In this document: one piece after another, positions 1 through 9,496 of the stretch
Numbering within the stretch: position 1 is the first letter of the stretch
Layout of the letters: each line of letters starts with the position of its first letter
Assembly: GCA_014843695.1 (NCBI GenBank)
Contig: CM026401.1
Span: 27,835,051-27,899,050 of the forward strand
From: Archivesica marissinica
Taxonomy: Eukaryota > Mollusca > Bivalvia > Venerida > Vesicomyidae
DNA length: 64,000 nucleotides
Direction of reading: 5' to 3'
Translations under genes and position numbers: made by a program
The notes under the pieces: generated by a model
Databases searched by the model: none
Seen by the model: the letters and a program-made list of their open reading frames with translations, nothing else
Told to the model about the DNA's origin: nothing

Positions 1-1545
1 ATGACACTATATCTGCTTCATGTCACTGTGTCTGCTTCATGTCACTGTTTGTCTGCTTCATGTCACTGTGTCTTCTTCATGTCACTGTATCTGCTTCATG
101 TGACTGTATCTGCTTCATGTCACTGTATCTGCTTCATGTCACTGTATCTGCTTCATGTCACTGTATCTGCTTCATGTCAATGTGTCTGCTTCATGTCACT
201 GTGTCTGCTTCATGTCACTGTCTCTGCTTCATGTCACTGTGTGTCTGCTTCATGTCACTGTGTCTGCTTCATGTCACTGTATCTGTTTTTCATGTCACTG
301 TATCTGCTTCATGTCACTGTATCTGCTTCATGTCACTGTATCTGCTTCATGTCACTATATCTGCTTCATGTCACTGTGTCTGCTTAATGTCACTGCATCG
401 GCTTCATGTCACTGTCGCTGCTTCATGTCACTGTATCTGCTTCATGTCACTGTGTCTGCTTCATGTCACTGTGTATCTGCTTCATGTCACTGTGTCTGCT
501 TCATGTCACTGTATCTGCTTCATGTCACTAAGTCTGCTTCATGTCACTGTATCTGCTTCATGTCACTATTTCTGCTTCTTGTCACTGCCTCTGTTTCATG
601 TCACTGCCTCTGCTTCATGTCACTGTATCTGCTTCATGTCACTGTGTATCTGCTTCATGTCACTATGTCTGCTTCATGTCACTGTGTCTGCTTCAGGTCG
701 CTGTATCTGCTTCGTGTCACTATCTGTATCTGCTTCATGTCACTGCGTCTGCTTCATGTCAATGTGTGTCTGCGTCATGTCACTGTGTGTCTGCTTCATG
801 TCACTGTGTCTGCTTCATGTCACTGTATCTGCTTCATGTCACTGTGTCTGCTTCATGTCACTGTGTCTGCTTCATGTCACTGTGTCTGCTTCATGTCACT
901 GTGTCTGCTTCATGTCACTGTTTCTGCTTCATGTCAGTGTATCTGCTTCATGTCACTGTATCTGCTTCATGTCACTGTATCTGCTTCATGTCACTGTATC
1001 TGCGTCATGTCACTGTGTCTGCTTCATGTCACTGTGGCTGCTTCATGTCACTGTGTCTGCTTCATGTCACTGTGTCTGCTTCATGTCACTGTGTGTCTGC
1101 TTCATGTCACTGTGTCTGCTTCGTGTCACTGTGTCTGCTTCATGTCACTGTGTCTGCTTCATGTCACTGTGTCTGCTTTATGTCACTGTGTCTGCTTCAT
1201 GTCACTGTGTCTGCTTCATGTGAATGTGTCTGCTTCATGTCACTGTATCTGCTTCATGTCACTGTATCTGCTTTATGTCACTGTATCTGTTTCATGTCAC
1301 TGTGTCTGCTTCATGTCACTGTATCTGCTTTATGTCACTGTGTCTGCTTTATGTCACTGTATCTGTTTCATGTCACTGTGTCTGCTTCATGTCACTGTAT
1401 CTGCTTTATGTCACTGTGTCTGCTTTATGTCACTGTATCTGTTTCATGTCACTGTGTCTGCTTTATGTCACTGTATCTGTTTCATGTCACTGTGTCTGCT
1501 TTATGTCACTGTTTTTCTGCTTTATGTCACTGTTCACTGCCGCCA
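1..1545. repeat. 19-bp minisatellite, about 81 copies, left edge outside window
   Basis: Head-to-tail copies of CTGCTTCATGTCACTGTGT with frequent GTGT/GTAT alternation at the end of the unit. Occasional units have 1-4 extra bases (for example near 50, 240 and 290), and sporadic changes such as TTTATG for TTCATG occur. From about 1230 on, TTTATG and TTTCATG units alternate in a longer pattern, which indicates multi-unit duplication. All + frames stay open for long stretches because the unit has no stop codon in any of them. The resulting Cys/Leu/His/Val-rich 'proteins' repeat every 19 residues (three units) and are not considered genes. The array begins before base 1. Confidence 0.97.
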
Positions 1546-1930
1546 TTGTGTATCAAGTAGAATATCACGGACGCAGTGGAAATTAGTTTAACATTTGTTG
1601 TCTGGCAATTTCCCCTTAATAATTGGTTTTAAAGCTACGCCATATATCACGGAAACGCTTTGATTTATCTAGCTAGTCATTGATTGTAAGTGTGTAGGAT
1701 TTGTCATACTATTAGTAATTTGAAACACTTAAGAAACAAAGTAGGTATATGTACGTATATAGTCAACGGCCTATTGTTGCTCATGATAAGTACTAGAATA
1801 AGTAGTATGCACTCCCAGGTTGCTCATATATAGATCCCTGATAGTACTGGACTGCACTAAATACACATGGCGTCCATCATGCCAGTTAAACAAAGCTGGA
1901 ATAACGATCTGGGATATTTACATGTATTCG
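1546..1930. other. single-copy AT-rich spacer
   Basis: Non-repetitive DNA between two minisatellites. A donor-like GTAAGTG occurs at 1686, but no ATG-initiated reading frame leads into it, so it is not used to call an exon. Nothing else recognisable. Confidence 0.6.
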
Positions 1931-2370
1931 TGTTATTTGTATTTGTTGTGGCAGGTGCAGTTGGTAGGTGCATTTGTATGCTATTTGTATGTGCTATGTC
2001 AGGTGCAGTTGGTAGGTGCATGTGTATGTTATTTGTATGTGTTGTGTCAGATGCAGTTAGTAGGTGCATTTGTATGCTATTTGTATGTGTTATGTCAGGT
2101 GCAGTTGGTAGGTGCATGTGTATGTTATTTGTATTTGTTGTGTCAGATGCAGTTAGTAGGTGCATTTGTATGTTATTTGTATTTGTTGTGTCAGGTGCAG
2201 TTGGTAGGTGCATGTGTATGTTATTTGTATTTGTTGTGTCAGGTGCAGTTGGTAGGTGCATGTGTATGTTATTTGTATTTGTTGTGTCAGGTGCAGTTGG
2301 TAGGTGCATGTGTATGTTATTTGTATTTGTTGTGTCAGGTGCAGTTGGTAGGTGCACTTTTATGTTTCTG
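1931..2370. repeat. 48-bp minisatellite, about 9 copies
   Basis: The unit contains GTGCAGTTGGTAGGTGCAT followed by a T/G-rich half (TGTTATTTGTATTTGTTGTG). Copies start at about 1955, 2003, 2051, 2099, 2147, 2195, 2243, 2291 and 2339. Two sequence classes alternate, with GCATTT or GCATGT and CAGATGCAGTTAG or CAGGTGCAGTTGG. Because 48 is divisible by three, frames of about 174 codons are open on both strands (a 16-residue period). This is expected for any stop-free unit of this length and is not taken as coding evidence. Confidence 0.95.
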
Positions 2371-2572
2371 TCATATACCATTTGTTGTTAGGAGGTCACT
2401 ATTGGCAGGCGTTTACAGTATTTATGACATAGGCAAATTAGTTATTGAAAGTCCAATATTTGATAGTCAAATGTAAGGACACTATATAATTAATGTAATT
2501 ATTTTGCCTGTATTCTTTCACAAGTTGGCCACGCAATGGACTCAACTATAACATTACCGTATCATACATGTA

Positions 2573-2734
2573 GGAACTTCCATGGTCGAGAGGCTAAGGG
2601 CGTTGACTCCAAAGCACATTCACCGCTGTACTTTCGAATCCCCGTAGTGGTGTCGACTTATGGCATGCGAGGACACTATCCAGCTGGCTTGTGGAAGGTC
2701 GGTGGTTCTACCCTGTGTGCATTCGTGTCTGAAC
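2573..2734 (+). mobile_element. tRNA-derived SINE, copy 1 of a tandem pair
   Basis: The head resembles a Ser/Leu-type tRNA. An A-box-like TGGTCGAGAGGCTAAGG lies near 2583 and a B-box-like TTTCGAATCCCC lies near 2632. The body then contains CCAGCTGGCTTGTGGAAGG and GGTCGGTGGTTCTACCC, a module I recognise from bivalve SINEs. The tRNA-like part cannot be a working tRNA gene because no complete acceptor and anticodon pairing is visible. Another copy of the same design follows directly. Confidence 0.7.
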
Positions 2735-2890
2735 TACTAGTGGTCATGGTCGTTGTCTTCGAGTCACTTTCTCCTCATCGCTGTAGGTTCGAACCCCCCA
2801 TTTAAAGTGATTAAGCATTCCAGCTGGCTTACGGAAGGTCGGTGGTCCTATCCGGATGTCCGTCAGTGTCTTAAATACCGCTAGGCCATG
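2735..2890 (+). mobile_element. tRNA-derived SINE, copy 2 of a tandem pair
   Basis: Repeats the order of the preceding element. A degenerate tRNA head (GTGGTCATGGTCG) is followed by a B-box-like GGTTCGAACCCC near 2787 and then by CCAGCTGGCTTACGGAAGG with GGTCGGTGGTCCTATCC. It is diverged from copy 1 by scattered substitutions, so this is not an assembly duplicate. No clear target-site duplication was seen. Confidence 0.65.
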
Positions 2891-2924
2891 GAGATTAAAA
2901 ATGATTACTGTATACTAATATATA

Positions 2925-3562
2925 GAGTGGTGGAACCGTTGCTCGGCATAAATCCCGAATATAATGGCCAGTAAAAATGTCCATTGCACTTGTCGTATAT
3001 TTTTATTTTGTGCAAAAATATGATTAGGATGTTATATAATACTAATCATATAATGTAGGTGTGGGTTTTCTATGTCACTTAGTATATGAGGAACTCAAGA
3101 CTTCAGGACACCTATGCACAGCGTACTTGTTATTTTTTATTTATGCACCAGCACTTGTTGAATATCTTATTTTGATATAGTAACATCATTGACTAAAAAC
3201 GCTTATTGGTGTTAATCAGAACTGGTATAGAAACTATTTTTCGGGTTAGTGGTAGATTTTTTAAATTCGGGTATCTACCTGAATTGCTCATACATCGTAT
3301 CAGTTTCCGTGGAAATATTCTCCCAATGATTTGTTTGCTTATATTCGTCTTCTGGATCAGTCACGTGACAGTTGCATAAGGCTACCAATACAAGCAACGG
3401 AATGCTATTGAACCATGCTTCAGCTCTGTCAGCGAAATTAGCCCAGAACTATATAAATAGTTTAAATACGGGTGTAAATGAACAAATACGCCGAACATAG
3501 GAATACGCCGAGCATAGCAATACGCCGGAATACGAATATGCCGAGCATAGGTTCCACCACTC
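2925..3562. mobile_element. 638-bp MITE with TA target site (Tc1/mariner-like ends)
   Basis: The left end GAGTGGTGGAACC, followed by GTTGCTCGGCATA, is matched at the right end by the complement (TATGCCGAGCATAGGTTCC then ACCACTC). TA dinucleotides flank both ends (2923-2924 and 3563-3564), as for Tc1/mariner superfamily insertions. Near the right end the motif AATACGCCGAGCATAG is repeated several times as subterminal direct repeats. No transposase frame is visible, so it is non-autonomous. A second copy lies at 13890-15075. The superfamily assignment rests only on the TA duplication. Confidence 0.72.
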
Positions 3563-3594
3563 TACCATATTATTAAAAAGAATAACTTCTAGTA

Positions 3595-4926
3595 CCGTTC
3601 ACTCATACTTAACTATAGTTTATAGTACTAATATATGGCATTATGATATTGTAGTAGCGTTCACTCATACTTAACTATAGTTTATAGTACTAATATATGG
3701 CATTATGATATTGTAGTAGCGTTCACTCATACTTAACTATAGTTTATAGTACTAATATATGACATTATGATATTGTAGTAGCGTTCACTCATACTTAGAT
3801 ATAGTTTATAGGACTAATATATGGCATTATGATATTGTAGTAGCGTTCACTCATACTTAACTATAGTTTATAGTACTAATATATGACATTATGATATTGT
3901 AGTAGCGTTCACTTAGATATAGTTTATAGTACTAATATATGACATTGTGATATTGTAGTAGCGTTCACTTAGATATAGTTTATAGGACTAATATATGACA
4001 TTATGATATTGTAGTAGCGTTCACTTAGATATAGTTTATAGTACTAATATATGACATTATGATATTGTAGTAGCGTTCACTCATACTTAGATATAGTTTA
4101 TAGGACTAATATATGACATTATGATATTGTAGTAGCGTTCACTCATACTTAGATATAGTTTATAGGACTAATATATGACATTATGATATTGTAGTAGCGT
4201 TCACTCATACTTAGATATAGTTTATAGGACTAATATATGACATTATGATATTGTAGTAGCGTTCACTTAGATATAGTTTATAGGACTAATATATGACATT
4301 ATGATATTGTAGTAGCGTTCACTTAGATATAGTTTATAGTACTAATATATGACATTATGATATTGTAGTAGCGTTCACTCATACTTAGATATAGTTTATA
4401 GTACTAATATATGACATTATGATATTGTAGTAGCGTTCACTCATACTTAGATATAGTTTATAGTACTAATATATGACATTATGATATTGTAGTAGCGTTC
4501 ACTCATACTTAGATATAGTTTATAGTACTAATATATGACATTATGATATTGTAGTAGCGTTCACTCATACTTAGATATAGTTTATAGTACTAATATATGA
4601 CATTATGATATTGTAGTAGCGTTCACTCATACTTAGATATAGTTTATAGTACTAATATATGACATTATGATATTGTAGTAGCGTTCACTCATACTTAGAT
4701 ATAGTTTATAGTACTAATATATGACATTATGATATTGTAGTAGCGTTCACTCATACTTAGATATAGTTTATAGTACTAATATATGACATTATGATATTGT
4801 AGTAGCGTTCACTCATACTTAGATATAGTTTATAGTACTAATATATGACATTATGATATTGTAGTAGCGTTCACTCATACTTAGATATAGTTTATAGGAC
4901 TAATATATGACATTGTGATATTGTAG
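3595..4926. repeat. 62-bp minisatellite, 22 copies, ending at an exon border
   Basis: The unit begins CGTTCACTCATACTTAGA and ends ATTATGATATTGTAGTAG. Seventeen copies are about 62 bp. Five (about 3906, 3960, 4018, 4258 and 4314) lack the 8 bp TCATACTT. A first block of copies has ACTTAACTATAG and later ones ACTTAGATATAG. The final unit ends GATATTGTAG at 4926, and those last bases serve as the 3' splice site of the lectin exon that starts at 4927. The array therefore lies in the intron just upstream of that exon. Confidence 0.96.
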
Positions 4927-5021
4927 TTGCTGATGACTGTCCAGCGGTGATAAACAAGGAGCAATATACGTTTATGATTGGCGCTGTCTGTTATCATTAC
5001 GTTGAAAATCCAGAGCAGCAG
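4927..5021 (+). CDS. C-type lectin-like domain, exon a (N-terminal part of domain)
   Basis: This exon encodes 31 codons beginning A-D-D-C-P and ending E-N-P-E-Q-Q. It includes the N-terminal cysteine pair of a long-form CTLD (D-C-P and A-V-C-Y-H-Y). It enters in phase 1 after ...ATATTGTAG and leaves in phase 0 at CAG|GTTAGT (GT at 5022). The phase 0 exit joins exactly to the exon at 6584, giving ...ENPEQQ-VTYQLAENDC, the usual spacing before the first core cysteine. The acceptor lies in the last unit of the 62-bp minisatellite and has a poor pyrimidine tract. CTLD proteins are extracellular ligand binders, many of them immune recognition proteins in molluscs. The upstream exon with signal peptide or earlier domains was not found, so the gene is partial at its 5' side. 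Confidence 0.8.
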
Positions 5022-5189
5022 GTTAGTACATTGTAATAACAAACAGTAAGTGCAATTATCGCTTGCCATAGGGGTTGGTTGTACAGATGTATTCTCAAAC
5101 AATAACTTTAAGTCACATGTCATCATCATTATGTCAACTAGAACCATGTTTACATTTATTTATCGTCGCTACCAGTTACCCATATGAGC

Positions 5190-5428
5190 GACGCCTCCTG
5201 AAGAGATTAGTCATTTTAGATTTTTGGAGGATAGTGCAATGATACCGACAGAAATCCATTCCAGAGTCGCATCTGGTTCTTTTACGTGCACGGGGTAAAG
5301 CACCGACACGATACCTCTGTTTAACGTCCCATCTGAAAGACTGTTAATTTTATTATGGTCAGACGGGGGATCGAACCTGCGATCCCTGGATTACCAGTCC
5401 ATCGTGTTACCACTGGACTACAGATCCA
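5190..5428 (-). mobile_element. tRNA-derived SINE (GGATCTGTAGTCCAGTGG head)
   Basis: Read on the minus strand, the head carries GTCCAGTGGTAACACGATGG and a B box (complement of GGGATCGAACC at 5367-5377). The anticodon-like loop would read GGT, which is not a normal eukaryotic nuclear tRNA-Thr anticodon, so this is a SINE head rather than a tRNA gene. The body includes GTGCACGTAAAAGAACCAG (minus) and ends near TTGCACTATCCTCC. Diverged relatives occur at 32600-32755 (minus) and as a 3' fragment at 6425-6485 (plus). It lies in the intron after exon a. Confidence 0.75.
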
Positions 5429-5752
5429 GATCTAGTTACAGACACTAGAACCAGAACTAGACTAAGCGGTATTATAGCGTATTATTAATCATTGATTAGA
5501 TGATTCATTGTCCTATTTTACTAATTAATTTGGTGTTTTATCTTGTTGGGGGCCTCATGGTAGATAGATAAATTGACTTAAATATTCAAACGAGTTCTCT
5601 CGTTAAATATAGTATTTATAAGCGGAGGTTGCATTTTGCATTTTGATAACGATCGATTGGACTCATGATTGCCATCAAGCTATATTTCATACCCGCCATT
5701 GTTATCGTGCTTGGGTACTACACAACGTATGGGGGCAATGTTAATGACAGGA
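5429..5752. other. intronic single-copy DNA
   Basis: AT-rich intron sequence between a SINE and a MITE. Bases 5744-5752 (ATGACAGGA) are the left target-site duplication of the MITE. No exon or other element recognised. Confidence 0.6.
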
Positions 5753-5897
5753 TAGCCTGGGAACAGGCGTCGATATAGTTTGCCTGGTCAGTCAAATTAA
5801 TATATTTTAACACCGATTGGGCCGTATTGAGTTTCTAAACATTGTGATTTGGCTAGAAGTTAAAAAGTGAAAAATCGACAGACTGAAACCCAGGCTA
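5753..5897. mobile_element. 145-bp MITE with 9-bp target-site duplication
   Basis: Begins TAGCCTGGGAACAGGCGTCG and ends AAACCCAGGCTA, so the inverted repeat is TAGCCTGGG. It is flanked by perfect 9-bp direct repeats ATGACAGGA (5744-5752 and 5898-5906). No coding capacity. A longer relative (550 bp, 14490-15039) shares the ends and the internal stretch ATTGGGCCGTATTGAGTTTC, so this is probably an internally deleted derivative. A 9-bp duplication would suit MULE-like elements, but the superfamily is an inference. Confidence 0.82.
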
Positions 5898-6004
5898 ATG
5901 ACAGGACACAGCAACTCTTAATATCCGCTTCCATACCAGGCCACATTGGCGGATGAACGATAACAAGTACAGTAAGAATTGAGACGGGGAAACAGGTTTT
6001 TTTA

Positions 6005-6244
6005 ACTTTATTTATTTTGCAACGATTGCGAAACAAGCTTTATCACCTTATATTAATCACTCTCGTTGGCGCGGATGAAAGCGTAAATGTGGTCATTTGT
6101 GTGGGAGGAAACCGGAGTACCCGGGGAAAACCAACATATCCGATCTGGAGACCACCGTACCATCTCACATACTTCCCGGTCCGAGGATCGAACCCGGGTC
6201 GCATTGGTGAGAAGCGAGCGTGCTAACCATTGCGCTAATCGGAC
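6005..6244 (-). mobile_element. tRNA-derived SINE family 1, copy A
   Basis: On the minus strand it begins TGTCCGATTAGCGCAATGG and has the B-box-like GGTTCGATCCTCGG. The body contains GGTACTCCGGTTTCCTCCCA in slightly changed form and ends with ACGATTGCAAAATAAATAAA. The full-length + strand copy at 8352-8597 has the same order throughout, and a third copy lies at 39445-39616. The CCGGTTTCCTCCCAC block resembles a domain shared by SINEs of many invertebrates (possibly the Nin-DC type, named from memory). It is intronic, antisense to the lectin gene. Confidence 0.82.
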
Positions 6245-6424
6245 AGGTTATACATTGTATCTGTATTACATAAATGTACATTTAGTTCCAAGTCTCAATA
6301 AAAGTACGAATGCGACCCACTGAATAACAACATGCTGGACTGCAAATTCAGGAGTAGTGAATTAGACGCCTAGTCGTCCCAACATTAGTATTTTGGTCAG
6401 GGCTATAGATCTGTGCTACACAAA

Positions 6425-6485
6425 CGAACCAGGGGTGCTTCTGGAATCGCGGAGTCTGTTGTAACTTGCACTATCCTCCAGAAAG
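6425..6485 (+). mobile_element. 3' fragment of a SINE
   Basis: GAACCAGGGGTGCTTCTGGA, then a short diverged stretch, then TTGCACTATCCTCC. This matches the 3' part of the SINE at 5190-5428 read on its own (minus) strand. The head is missing or too diverged to see. Confidence 0.5.
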
Positions 6486-6583
6486 AAGTACATGTATACT
6501 AAATTATAGAATTTAATAATAGAAATCCAAGGGCGTCGATAAATAAACTACATAACAATCAGTGCATACTCTATATGTTTTAG

Positions 6584-6755
6584 GTAACATATCAGTTGGC
6601 GGAGAATGATTGTGTGAGTAGGAGCGGTCATTTGGTCACAATTAAAAATAACGAGACACAAGTAATGCTGTTACATAACCTGAAACACCTATCTGAGAGC
6701 CATACTGTGCTACTTGGCTTGAGAAAGCAGGACACACATTGGAAATGGGCTACTG
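6584..6755 (+). CDS. C-type lectin-like domain, exon b (central part)
   Basis: This exon encodes 57 codons plus one base, from V-T-Y-Q-L-A-E-N-D-C to W-K-W-A-T. It contains the first core cysteine (ENDC), the helix 1 to strand pattern G-H-L-V-T-I, and a second helix rich in Leu. It also has the hydrophobic WIGL-type segment, here V-L-L-G-L-R, followed by H-W-K-W. The acceptor is TATATGTTTTAG|GTAACA and the donor is ACTG|GTAAGC. Phase 0 in and phase 1 out fit exons a and c. A TTG at 6596 could open a short ORF, but it is an internal Leu codon and not a start. Confidence 0.88.
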
Positions 6756-7054
6756 GTAAGCGTCTTTGTTTTCGTAGCCAAATAATACGTGTAAGTTTAT
6801 ATAACTTAAATTAGCTCGATTGCGAATCCAGGTCTTACAACATTATTTCAATGACTCTCGATAATTAATTCCTGATTCCTGATTCATAACCTGAGGGAGA
6901 GAGAAGAGTAACATATAGCATACAGTAGTATGGAGTGAGTGTCAGATATACATGTACCCTGATCCTCTCGTGACGTCATTATCCTAGAACTGGATGACCT
7001 CTAAGGAAGGTCGTGGTGACCTTTAAGTCACGTACTTGACCTACAAAAATACTT

Positions 7055-7080
7055 TCCAACCACTGCGCTAATCACACAGC
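7055..7080 (-). mobile_element. SINE head remnant
   Basis: AACCACTGCGCTAATCACAC is the complement of the ATTAGCGCAGTGGTT head motif of SINE family 1. Only this short piece is recognisable, so the call is tentative. Confidence 0.3.
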
Positions 7081-7171
7081 TAAACTAAATAAAGCGCATT
7101 AATAACTGGTACACGGCACGTATTCCATCAATGCGAATGAAAGAAAACACTGGCCTAGGTTGACCGTTCGC

Positions 7172-7950
7172 GTCAAACAGTCTTCCCTAGGATGCACGAT
7201 TTCTCCGCTTGATGGTGACGGGTTAAAATAATGATAGGCCCAACCACGATGATCTGCCTGGTTGTTTGATAATTATCGACGTTGTTTTTATCGAATAAGG
7301 CGAAACTAACATTCTTCCGTTTGGCCGATCGAAGCAGCAGTTTTCTCGCGATGCCGGGAACAGACATTGCCGTTTTGAAGACATCAATTCCTTTCCCGAA
7401 ATAGAATTCTTGAAATCATTCCAACGCGAGATCAACATCCATCTTGTTATACCACACGAGAAATTCGCGGATGGTAGTCATTACCTATATCCCTCTATAC
7501 CCTCTGACAAAACTGGTATTCCTCCACACTGATGTTGCTGTTCTTTAAAGTGCTCTAAAATGATTCGTGCTATGATAAACTGGTATCTTTCAATTTATGG
7601 AGATGCTCGAGCCATTATACGGAAAGAATCCTTTTTGCTCATACACCCGATACGCCTTCAAAAAGATGACGTACGAAGAACCTGCGGCTAATATTGGTTC
7701 ATGTCAAGACATTTCAACTTCTCCGTCGCGATGCACATGTAAGAGTTGTTGTTCTTTACAACGACATTACTTTTGGATATCTCGTCATGCATGTTCAATA
7801 GTTTATCAAAAAATTTCCGAATCAAATTCATGTTGTATTTAGCCGAACTGAAACTGATGAGCCAAATACCATTCGAGTTCGCCGTAACTCTTTGTAACGG
7901 ATGACTAATTCCAGCATTGGATCCCTCTCCCTCGTCCCCTTCCGTATTGT
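7172..7950 (-). pseudogene. mobile-element B-family DNA polymerase-like pseudogene
   Basis: Several short minus-strand stretches in different frames line up in one order. Near 7860 there is an S-A-K-Y-N-M-N-L-I block, like the exonuclease region of B-family polymerases. Near 7700-7610 comes FLKAYRVYEQKGFFPYNGS and near 7570 R-I-I-L-E-H-F-K-E-Q-Q. Then EFLVWYNKMDVD appears near 7420 and the open stretch 7367-7173 starts MSVPGIARKLLL. They resemble a polymerase-like ORF that recurs in invertebrate mobile elements, assigned here by memory of the family and not by search. Frame changes and stops between the pieces show that it is dead. It lies in the intron between lectin exons b and c, antisense. 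The downstream polymerase motifs are absent. Confidence 0.45.
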
Positions 7951-8335
7951 CCTCGGGTTCTTCCGCCTGTCACTCGTCAGTTGGTGTCTCTTCTTCATCT
8001 TCGATTATTTTTATGTCGATCGCTTCCAGAACTCACCTCCATTTCTTTACCGCTAATTAGTATACTCGTTCCGCTATGTGTTTCATGTACACCACCATGC
8101 TCAATACCAGTGTGTTTTGGTCGCCATCGATGATGCGGTATGGGTCTGTATATCCGACAAGCAGCTACATAACCAACCAACCAACACACGACACACAATC
8201 AGACAGAGTGCTACATAACACATAACAAGACACAAGATATACAACAATGAGTTAAGAGCTTTTCAAAAGTTCAAAAATTTTCCACTAATCTCTAAATGTT
8301 TGCCTAGACAATCATACACAATTTTAGATAACGTG
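7951..8335. other. intronic sequence without recognised feature
   Basis: Includes a minus-strand acidic-coding-looking stretch near 7960-8010 that may extend the polymerase pseudogene. Otherwise nothing recognisable. The last bases lead into the left target-site duplication of the SINE. Confidence 0.5.
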
Positions 8336-8351
8336 ATTAATGGTCAAGAAG

Positions 8352-8597
8352 GCTGTCCGATTAGCGCAGTGGTTAGCCCGCTCGCTTCTCATCAATGCAA
8401 CCCTGGTTCGATCCTCGGACCGGGAAGTTGTGAGATGGTACGGTTGTCGCCAGATCGGACAGGTGGATTTTCTCCTGGTACTCCGGTTTCCTCCCACACG
8501 AATGACCACATGTACGCTTTCATCCGCGCCAATGAGAGTGATTAATATAAGTTGTTAAAACTTGCTTTGCAATCGTTGTAAAATAAATAAAGTTTCA
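8352..8597 (+). mobile_element. tRNA-derived SINE family 1, complete copy with 16-bp TSD
   Basis: This 246-bp element starts GCTGTCCGATTAGCGCAGTGG. It has a B-box-like GGTTCGATCCTCGG near 8405 and the block GTACTCCGGTTTCCTCCCAC near 8480, and it ends AAAATAAATAAAGTTTCA. It is flanked by a direct repeat that matches at 15 of 16 positions, ATTAATGGTCAAGAAG (8336-8351) and ATTAATGGTCAGGAAG (8598-8613). This is the best-preserved copy in the window and defines the ends of the family. It depends on a partner LINE for mobilisation, and the A/T-rich tail fits target-primed reverse transcription. Confidence 0.88.
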
Positions 8598-8603
8598 ATT
8601 AAT

Positions 8604-8756
8604 GGTCAGGAAGTGGCCGGAATGGTCATTTATCGATTCGAGCATCGATAAGTTGATGAAATAACCGAAAATAACAACATTTTATGTAAAGTGACCATTG
8701 GTCAAGAAGTGGCCGAAATGGTCATTTATCGACTCGACTATGACATCGATAAGTTG
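8604..8756. repeat. diverged direct repeat pair
   Basis: GGTCAGGAAGTGGCCGGAAT... (8604-8655) is repeated as GGTCAAGAAGTGGCCGAAAT... (8700-8756). Both end in CATCGATAAGTTG. The SINE at 8352-8597 inserted at the left edge of the first repeat, so the second repeat approximates the empty site. Confidence 0.75.
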
Positions 8757-9496
8757 CAATTAATTTAAACACAGTATTTTACACGTCAATATACACACTA
8801 GCTAGTGTCAAATGTATCTTATAAAACGGAGACAATACACTAGAACGGACAAGGCTGGGGGTTTTCCAGTACATGTAATACAATTTTCCATTCTCTTTAT
8901 AAATTTTCCATTGCGTACGTAACAATATATGTGTACAGTTATTAATACATAGTTTCCCAGGGCCTGTGAAAATATTTAAAAAAACACTGATAATATCTTT
9001 TGCAGTCAGGCAAGTTTTAAAAACGGCAATTTCATGATTTTACTAGTAATTCTTTAATTGCAATAACTTTATTAATTTTTTGACAATGATGTATGGATTA
9101 TAAATTATAAGAACTTAAGTTTCACCTATTTTTGAAAGTCTAACTTTCACCTATTTTTGAAAGTCTATTTTCACTGTTGAAATATTAATATACAGGTAAA
9201 TTATTATATATTCGTTATTGATACGAAATTTGTGAAATGATACAAAAATATGTCTTTTGAGAGCTTTCCAACAATGTATGAACCATGGGAATGGGGTGAA
9301 AAATAAATATTTTATGAAGAAAACAAAAGTACGTTACTATACAATATATATAATATCTGATAAACTTTGCCAATCAAAATGACAGTCACAGTAGGAATGA
9401 TGATGTCACACGGGAACTATGTATTCATTTTAATTAGTAACACACGTGCCTGTCATCACATTCACGTCTCCAGCGTTCTTTTGATGACGGGAAATA
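8757..9496. other. AT-rich intronic DNA
   Basis: No exon, transposon end or tandem array recognised, except for a short duplication TTTCACCTATTTTTGAAAGT around 9120-9165. Confidence 0.55.

Noticed and set aside
1686..1691. GTAAGTG as donor of a first lectin exon
   Set aside because: No ATG frame with a signal-like stretch leads to it in phase 1, so the upstream exon remains unknown.
1867..2391. 174-codon ORFs on both strands over the 48-bp array
   Set aside because: The unit length is divisible by three and stop-free; both strands are equally open.
5360..5428. Functional tRNA gene (Thr-like loop) and other tRNA-like heads at 2580, 6180, 8352, 32040 and 39560
   Set aside because: Each continues into a SINE body and occurs in related copies; acceptor stems do not close and one anticodon would be abnormal.
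7597..7842. 81-codon + strand ORF rich in Cys and Ser
   Set aside because: It is the antisense of the polymerase-like pseudogene and shows no recognisable domain.
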